Under the pieces are notes generated by a model that searched no databases, had not been told where the DNA came from, and worked only from the letters and a program-made list of their open reading frames with translations. Both the position numbers and the translations under genes were made by a program. A stretch of DNA of 11,224 nucleotides. Origin: Spirochaeta sp. GTDB lineage: Bacteria > Spirochaetota > Spirochaetia > Spirochaetales_E > Spirochaetaceae_B. This document shows positions 6,682 to 11,224 of the stretch, one piece after another. Every line of letters begins with the position of its first letter. Positions within the stretch are counted from its first letter, which is position 1. The stretch lies in the NCBI GenBank assembly GCA_030590585.1, contig JAUUYD010000032.1:1-11224 (forward strand), in the 5' to 3' direction.

Positions 6682-7107
6682 TCACTTGCCTCTTAATGCC
6701 TGGAACCGGAGATTTGCTTTATCTCTTTCATCCATCATTCCGAGTTCTTCACAGGTATCCGCCAGATTAAACCATGCATCGGCCATTTCAGGATTGAATT
6801 CAACGGCAGACCGGAAACATTCTGCCGCCTCTTCAAATCTACCGGATAGAAAATTCACTACACCACTGTTATTCATTGCAGCAGCATGCCGTGAATCTCT
6901 GGAGAGAGCCTCGTCCAGGATTCTTGCCGCAGAAAGAAGCCGGCCTTCATCAATTTCCAGGCGCCCTATTTCACATAGTGCATCGGCATCTTTCAGATCG
7001 AGACGGGAAGCAAGCCGTAATTCGATTATCGCCTGCTGAACTTTTCCGGAAGCTGCAAGATCCAGCCCGCGGTTGTAGTGAAGGGGAGCCGAATCAGTTT
7101 TTGACAC
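6682..7107 (-). CDS. TPR-repeat protein
   Basis: A cytoplasmic protein of about 141 aa made almost wholly of tetratricopeptide repeats, which form helical scaffolds for protein binding. Four consecutive units of about 34 residues can be traced, starting near LHYNRGL, ADALCEIGRL, AAAMNNSGVV and ADAWFNLADT, with the usual small residues at positions 8 and 20 and a terminal Pro-like turn (for example EFNPEMADAW). No signal peptide or membrane segment is credible from the chosen start. I chose GTG at 7105-7107, which overlaps the transporter gene's 3' end by 14 bp. The frame is open to ATG at 7197, but that extra stretch lies inside the transporter gene, has no RBS and gives Leu/Arg/Ser-rich peptide unlike a TPR, so it is probably an overlap artefact. 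Its partner is unknown. Confidence 0.82.
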   Translation of the reverse strand: MSKTDSAPLHYNRGLDLAASGKVQQAIIELRLASRLDLKDADALCEIGRLEIDEGRLLSAARILDEALSRDSRHAAAMNNSGVVNFLSGRFEEAAECFRSAVEFNPEMADAWFNLADTCEELGMMDERDKANLRFQALRGK

Positions 7108-8404
7108 GGTTGGACGCAACAAGCAGACTGCCGCCGACAAGAAAGAGGATAAAAATCGCCCCGACTCCGAAACTGTATGCAACCTGTTCATTGGCAATAC
7201 CCAGCAGGAATGCCAGACGGGGGAATGCTCCCATCAGGAAAGGCCCGAGGATAGCGGCAAATTTCCCCATGGTGTTATAGAAACCGAAGAACTCACCAGA
7301 AGAATTATTATCCGGGATGATTGAGGCAAAATACGATCTGCTGAGTGCCTGTATACCGCCCTGACTGGTGGCTACAAGAAATGCCACAGCGATAAATATC
7401 GGAACCACTGCTCCAACCGGTACCAGGGGCATTACAGAGCCAAGGACTGTAATAATGCTGTACACCCCGATGCCGACAAAAAGTAAAGGACGGGCACCGT
7501 AGCGTTGTGCCAGTCTCCCGTAGAGCAGCGCAAAGGGGAAAGCCAGAATCTGTATTCCCACCACCGCGGCAAGGAGTACCATCATTCCCACCCCGATACT
7601 TGAAGCAAAGTTTGTTGCCATCTTGATGATGGTGTTAACCCCATCGATGTAGAAGAAGTAAGCGAAGAGAAAAAGGAATATCTTCTTGTGTTTCCGAATC
7701 TCCCGAAACGTCCGTCCCAGCCGGCGGAAGCTTTCGGCAATCGGGGATGGTACCGGATCTATTCCATTTTTCTGTTTGACGTTTTTCAAGTAGGGGAAAG
7801 TGAAGAAAAACCACCATAGAGCTGTAATCGCAAAACTAATCTTTACTCCAAGGATTGGAAGACCGGCGGAAAAATCCATTCCTGAAAGAACAGCGATAAT
7901 CACCAGGCTGATTAGAAATGGAATTGTGCTTCCGCCGATGTATCCGTAAGCGAATCCTTTGGAAGATACCATGTCCATTCTTTCCAGAGTGGTGATGTCG
8001 GGAAGAGATGCATCGTAGAAAATATTTGCACCGGCAAACCCTATGAAGGTAAGGATGTACAGAACCATGGCGATCACCCAGGCATCGGCGCCCACCAGTA
8101 CCAAAGCTCCGGTTGCAATCACACCCAGCAGCCAGAACGGTGTGAACAGTCTTTTCCGGAATCCCCGAAAGTCAGAGAGTGTCCCGAGAACGGCAGCCAT
8201 CAGGGCTATTATGATGGCATAGCTGGTATTGGCCGTTCCCAGCCAGAAGGATGTCTGTGTATCCGAGAGTCCGCCGTTTCGGGCCACCTGGCCGAACCAC
8301 AAGGGGAATATCGCTGTGGAGATTATTGTGGAGTGGGCGGAGTTGGCCCAGTCATACATCACCCAGGAACGTTCGGGTTTGGTGAGTTTCTTCATGTAGT
8401 TCAT
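7094..8404 (-). CDS. MFS transporter, UMF1 (Atg22-like) family
   Basis: An integral inner-membrane protein of 436 aa with about 12 hydrophobic segments in two halves, split by a charged cytoplasmic loop around residues 205-242. The motif YDWANSAHST (17-26) near the N-terminus is the hallmark of the UMF1 family, related to yeast Atg22. GTLSDFRGFRKR (74-85) is the MFS loop 2-3 motif, and SQGGIQALSRSYFASIIP (347-364) and FFGFYNTMGKFAAILGP (372-388) are typical of the family. Atg22 exports amino acids from the vacuole; the substrate of bacterial members is generally undefined, so amino-acid transport is only a guess here, mildly supported by co-location with proC. It is the first gene of the minus-strand block. 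Start is ATG at 8402-8404; a second in-frame ATG at 8393-8395 is equally possible, and neither has a clear Shine-Dalgarno. Confidence 0.9.
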   Translation of the reverse strand: MNYMKKLTKPERSWVMYDWANSAHSTIISTAIFPLWFGQVARNGGLSDTQTSFWLGTANTSYAIIIALMAAVLGTLSDFRGFRKRLFTPFWLLGVIATGALVLVGADAWVIAMVLYILTFIGFAGANIFYDASLPDITTLERMDMVSSKGFAYGYIGGSTIPFLISLVIIAVLSGMDFSAGLPILGVKISFAITALWWFFFTFPYLKNVKQKNGIDPVPSPIAESFRRLGRTFREIRKHKKIFLFLFAYFFYIDGVNTIIKMATNFASSIGVGMMVLLAAVVGIQILAFPFALLYGRLAQRYGARPLLFVGIGVYSIITVLGSVMPLVPVGAVVPIFIAVAFLVATSQGGIQALSRSYFASIIPDNNSSGEFFGFYNTMGKFAAILGPFLMGAFPRLAFLLGIANEQVAYSFGVGAIFILFLVGGSLLVASNRVKN

Positions 8405-8472
8405 TTTAGCATGGTATAAGCTATTTTTGAATTCGACTTGACCCTTTAAGTCACCAGGCAGAGAATGTGACT
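8405..8472. promoter_or_regulatory. Divergent promoter region between MFS operon and two-component genes
   Basis: Only 68 bp separate the two start codons. On the plus strand TTGACC (8438-8443) and GAGAAT (8461-8466) lie 17 bp apart and would start transcription at about 8473, the A of the response-regulator ATG. On the minus strand TATACC (8418-8413) ends 8 nt before the transporter ATG; no good -35 is seen for it. An inverted repeat GACTT (8435-8439) N8 AAGTC (8448-8452) overlaps the plus-strand -35 and could be an operator. Individual sites are tentative. Confidence 0.45.
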
Positions 8473-9150
8473 ATGAAAGTACTTCTGGTAGAGGACGATA
8501 CGGATATCGCATCGTTTGTTTCAAAAGGCCTCAGAGAAGCCGGATACGGGGTGGATGTCGCTCTTGATGGCGATTTCGGCCTTGAACGTGCGATGTCCGG
8601 GCTTTATGAAATCATTATTCTTGATATTATGCTCCCCGGAAAAGACGGACTTGCTATCATCTCCGAAATGCGCCTTTCGGATATTCAGACTCCCGTACTC
8701 ATACTCAGTGCCAAACGCAGTGTTGATGACCGGGTGAAGGGATTGAAAGCGGGAGGCGATGATTATCTGGTGAAACCCTTTGTTTTCGCCGAATTGCTGG
8801 TGAGAGTTGAGGCTCTTATCAGAAGGGGCGGCCGGGCGACTGCGGCTCAGGAACTGCACGTGGCCAACCTGACTCTCGATCCCTTAACCAGACATGTACA
8901 CCGAGGTGGAGACTCTATTGAGCTTCAGCCCCGGGAGTATGCCCTTTTGGAATTTCTGATACGGAATACCGGTACGGTTGTTACTAAAACACTCATACTG
9001 GAAAAGGTCTGGGGGTATAATTTTGATCCACAGACCAATGTTGTGGATGTTCTGGTTTCCAGATTGAGAAGCCGGATTGATAATGATTACCCGGTAAAGC
9101 TCATCCGAACCGTCCGGGGTGTGGGATATGTTCTGGAAGATCCGAGCTAA
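8473..9150 (+). CDS. OmpR/PhoB-family response regulator
   Basis: Cytoplasmic transcription factor activated by phosphotransfer from the kinase encoded next to it. The 225-aa protein has a receiver domain (1-115) with the acidic pair D8/D9, phospho-acceptor D51 in ILDIMLPGKDG, switch S79 and conserved K101 in LVKPF. A winged helix-turn-helix output domain covers about 127-222, ending in the OmpR-class signature VDVLVSRLRSRID and LIRTVRGVGYVL. The style resembles the CusR/CopR/QseB branch, but no metal-resistance gene is present, so I give no symbol. I chose ATG at 8473, giving the classic MKVLLVEDD start; a GTG two codons upstream would extend it slightly. The kinase gene overlaps its 3' end by 23 bp. 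Likely targets are its own promoter and perhaps the downstream protease gene. Confidence 0.94.
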   Translation: MKVLLVEDDTDIASFVSKGLREAGYGVDVALDGDFGLERAMSGLYEIIILDIMLPGKDGLAIISEMRLSDIQTPVLILSAKRSVDDRVKGLKAGGDDYLVKPFVFAELLVRVEALIRRGGRATAAQELHVANLTLDPLTRHVHRGGDSIELQPREYALLEFLIRNTGTVVTKTLILEKVWGYNFDPQTNVVDVLVSRLRSRIDNDYPVKLIRTVRGVGYVLEDPS

Positions 9151-10540
9151 GCCTTCTGGGCGGATCAATGTCCGTCTCACCCTCATTGTCACCATGGCCG
9201 CTGCTGTTTCCTCTATCGTGGTGTACGGTCTTCTCCTTGCCTCTTTGTTTATAGGATTCGGGGATCAGGACCGGGCGGAGTTGGATTCCAGGCTTCTCTC
9301 ATACTGGGCCGCCTGGCAGTACGGCGGGAATGATGCCGTTCTGGACCGTGCCTCCCTTGATATGAAGGAGTACGGCGGGCGCCCTTATCTTCTAATGCTG
9401 GATTCCTCAGACGGCGAAATGCTGGGAGCCCTGATACCCGGCGGCTGGGAGCGTTTCAATTTGTCTGACCCGGAACTGGCTGAGCTTACTCCCGGAACAT
9501 ATAAAACACTCAGAGATGACGGGATTCCCTACGCGCTTCTTGTTACGGGTGCCGTTCTGGATGATGGCACACGGCTTTTTGTCGGTTTGAGTACTGAGAA
9601 CCATCAGTTTCTTGTCAGAATGTACCAGCGTAATTATCCCTGGGCCCTTGCAGCAATCGTTATTGCAGGGATCTTTGTGGGTATTATCTCCTCACGCAGG
9701 CTCCTTTCACCCATCGTCCGTCTGAACAAGGAGATTGACCATATTATCATCACAGGTGAACTTGGCCGCAGATTGGACAGTCCGGGAACAGGGGATCAGC
9801 TGGATGGTTTAATCAACCGCTACAATCGTCTGCTGGACAGGGTTGAATCTCTGATTGACGGGATGAAAGATACACTTGATGCTGTTGCTCATGATTTGAG
9901 GACGCCTCTGACCAGACTCAGAGGTCATGCGGAACTGGCCCTCAGCAAAGGTAATCCTGATGAGTATGAAGATGCTCTTGCCATGGTGGTTGAGCAGACC
10001 GATCAGGCCGGTGCCCTGCTTTCGGCACTCATGGACATTGCCGAAGCTGAGCAGGGTATGCTTCCTCTGGAAGGCGTGCCCTGTAATTTAAGTACCCTGG
10101 CCGCTGAAGTGTGTGATATGTATGAACTCATTGCTGAGGATAAGGGTCAAACCCTGAATCTGAAATCTCCTGACTCCGTACCTCTCACTGGAGATCCTGT
10201 GAGGCTGAGACAGATATTGGGTAATCTGTTGGACAATGCGGTGAAATACAGTCCCGAGGGAAGCCGGATTGATATTCAATGCGGCTGCAGCGATGGATTG
10301 AGCTGGGTTGAAGTAACGGATGACGGCCCCGGTGTTCCTGAAGAAGAAAGAAGAAAAGTCTTCGAACGTCTTTACAGGGGAGACCGCAGCCGGGGGTCCC
10401 GGGGATTGGGTTTGGGCTTAAGTATGGTAAAAGCCCTTGTTGAAGCTCACAACGGAAGAGTCGAAATATTAACGATTAAAGGACGGGGGGCCTGTTTCCG
10501 GGTGAGTTTTTCAACGATATCACAGCATAACCTTTCATAA
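9128..10540 (+). CDS. Sensor histidine kinase with HAMP domain
   Basis: Inner-membrane sensor that autophosphorylates and passes phosphate to the adjacent regulator. The 470-aa protein has a first membrane helix at about 18-43, an extracytoplasmic domain of about 125 residues, a second helix at about 171-188, a HAMP linker to about 245, a HisKA domain with His255 in VAHDLRTPLTRLRG, and a HATPase domain with N-box NLLDNAVKYSPEG (N370), DDGPGVP, an F-box and the G2 box GLGLGLSMVK. All catalytic motifs are intact. The sensory domain has no cysteine and only one histidine, so a metal sensor of the CusS type is not obvious; the signal is unknown. ATG at 9128 is preferred because GGGGTG lies just upstream; GTG at 9119 is possible. 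Overlap with the regulator implies translational coupling. Confidence 0.93.
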   Translation: MFWKIRAKPSGRINVRLTLIVTMAAAVSSIVVYGLLLASLFIGFGDQDRAELDSRLLSYWAAWQYGGNDAVLDRASLDMKEYGGRPYLLMLDSSDGEMLGALIPGGWERFNLSDPELAELTPGTYKTLRDDGIPYALLVTGAVLDDGTRLFVGLSTENHQFLVRMYQRNYPWALAAIVIAGIFVGIISSRRLLSPIVRLNKEIDHIIITGELGRRLDSPGTGDQLDGLINRYNRLLDRVESLIDGMKDTLDAVAHDLRTPLTRLRGHAELALSKGNPDEYEDALAMVVEQTDQAGALLSALMDIAEAEQGMLPLEGVPCNLSTLAAEVCDMYELIAEDKGQTLNLKSPDSVPLTGDPVRLRQILGNLLDNAVKYSPEGSRIDIQCGCSDGLSWVEVTDDGPGVPEEERRKVFERLYRGDRSRGSRGLGLGLSMVKALVEAHNGRVEILTIKGRGACFRVSFSTISQHNLS

Positions 10541-10592
10541 GCGTAAGACTTCGGCAATATTCCAGCAAGGTTCATGCAGTATATTCCTTTGT
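10541..10592 (+). promoter_or_regulatory. Intergenic region upstream of htrA with candidate -10 box
   Basis: This 52-bp gap has no hairpin terminator. TATATT at 10580-10585 matches a -10 box at five of six positions and would start transcription at or next to the ATG at 10593; no -35 is evident, as for an activator-dependent promoter. ATATTCC occurs twice (10557-10563 and 10581-10587), 24 bp apart. GACTT at 10547-10551 repeats the half-site seen before the response regulator gene. No Shine-Dalgarno precedes the ATG. Confidence 0.35.
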
Positions 10593-11224
10593 ATGAACTT
10601 TCAAAATACCCACCGGTCAGGCCGGTACATCATAGCGATGGGGATACTGATATCCATCTCAACTTTCATCATTACCGCGCCCCTTTCCGCACAATCACGG
10701 AATGCGGCTTTGGAACTGCAGAATACCTTCAGGCAGGTTTCATCTGAAGTTCTCCCTGTAGTGGTACAGGTGAATACCGTAAATGTTATTGAACGGAGAA
10801 CTGTGAATCCCTTCGAGTTCTTTTTCCGTTTTCCCAACTCACCGAAGCAGCCTGAGTCCCCTCAGACCCAGTCCTTCAGGCAGGAAGGTCTCGGATCAGG
10901 AGTCATTGTTGAGAGGCGGGGGGATCATGTATACATACTGACCAATAACCATGTTGTCGAAAATGCCGATGAGATCGAGGTGAATCTGAATGACGGCCGA
11001 AAGTTCACAGCCGAGCTTATTGGTGGTGATCCCTTAAGGGATCTGGCTCTGATATCCATTGATACAAAAGATGATCTTCCGATCGCCAAGTTGGGAGACT
11101 CCGACGAGGTATGGGTAGGAGACTGGGTTCTTGCGATAGGAAACCCTCTGGGATTTGAATCAACCGTTACCGCAGGCATCATCAGCGCCAAGGGCCGCAA
11201 TGCCCATGGTCAGAATTTTACCGA
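10593..11224 (+). CDS. HtrA/DegP-like periplasmic serine protease, 3'-truncated by window
   Basis: Protease and chaperone of the Do/HtrA family that degrades misfolded envelope proteins. The visible 210 residues start with a signal peptide or membrane anchor (basic N-terminus, hydrophobic about 12-30, possible cleavage after PLSA at 33). The trypsin-like domain follows: a Phe-rich loop NPFEFFFRFP (72-81), GLGSGVIV, catalytic His120 in TNNHVV, and catalytic Asp150 in DPLRDLALI. GDWVLAIGNPLGF and TAGIISAKGR are also family-typical. The catalytic serine (GNSGG) and PDZ domains lie beyond the window, so activity and PDZ number cannot be judged. The ATG at 10593 gives the only good signal peptide, but it has no Shine-Dalgarno. 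It lies 52 bp after the kinase gene on the same strand, a neighbourhood like mprAB-pepD of mycobacteria, which suggests envelope-stress control. Confidence 0.92.
   Translation, partial: MNFQNTHRSGRYIIAMGILISISTFIITAPLSAQSRNAALELQNTFRQVSSEVLPVVVQVNTVNVIERRTVNPFEFFFRFPNSPKQPESPQTQSFRQEGLGSGVIVERRGDHVYILTNNHVVENADEIEVNLNDGRKFTAELIGGDPLRDLALISIDTKDDLPIAKLGDSDEVWVGDWVLAIGNPLGFESTVTAGIISAKGRNAHGQNFT

Noticed and set aside
7108..7197. N-terminal extension of the TPR protein to ATG 7197
   Set aside because: It would overlap the transporter by 104 bp, has no RBS, and the added peptide does not continue the TPR pattern; GTG at 7107 is the more economical start.
6686..7280. Open frames of 117 and 134 codons on the plus strand opposite the TPR and transporter genes
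   Set aside because: Their products are rich in Arg, Ser and Pro with no domain, as expected for antisense shadows of real genes.
8473..10540. Naming the two-component pair CusRS, CpxRA or MprAB
   Set aside because: Sequence style and neighbourhood are suggestive, but no diagnostic sensor residues are visible, so no symbol is given.

Overview
The window looks like an ordinary chromosomal region of a Gram-negative-type bacterium with moderate G+C. Small secreted barrel-like proteins ending in phenylalanine, a periplasmic HtrA protease, a UMF1-type transporter and a GAF-containing PtsP together suggest a free-living spirochaete (Spirochaeta-like lineage). That assignment is inference from gene style only; no rRNA or other marker gene is present. 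I see no mobile element, CRISPR array, tRNA or rRNA, and every complete gene reads through without a frameshift.

Layout: (1) 1-1715, the 3' nine-tenths of htpG (Hsp90 chaperone), cut by the window start. (2) 1800-2839, two tandem paralogous genes for small exported proteins, probably outer-membrane beta-barrels, followed by a hairpin. (3) 2909-3343, an Rrf2/IscR-type regulator with a four-cysteine loop; its start has no Shine-Dalgarno and sits where transcription should begin. It converges on the next operon, and the two stop codons share one CTAG. (4) 3340-8404 on the minus strand, a compact block read as MFS transporter, TPR protein, unknown 77-aa protein, proC, ptsP, with short gaps or overlaps throughout. 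(5) A 68-bp divergent promoter region, then on the plus strand an OmpR-type response regulator and its overlapping histidine kinase (8473-10540), followed by the 5' part of an HtrA/DegP-like serine protease gene that runs off the window end.

How the genes may work together: htpG, the kinase/regulator pair and htrA point to protein-quality and envelope-stress functions, with the two-component system plausibly controlling the adjacent protease. The minus-strand block joins proline synthesis (ProC) to a nitrogen-type PTS enzyme I (PtsP), suggesting co-expression of amino-acid metabolism and PEP-dependent signalling, but no HPr/NPr or EIIA partner is visible. No clear new system is evident. The most notable points are unusual catalytic-motif residues in PtsP, the cysteine spacing and leaderless-looking promoter of the Rrf2 gene, several other starts lacking a Shine-Dalgarno, and the unrecognised 77-aa protein between the TPR gene and proC.
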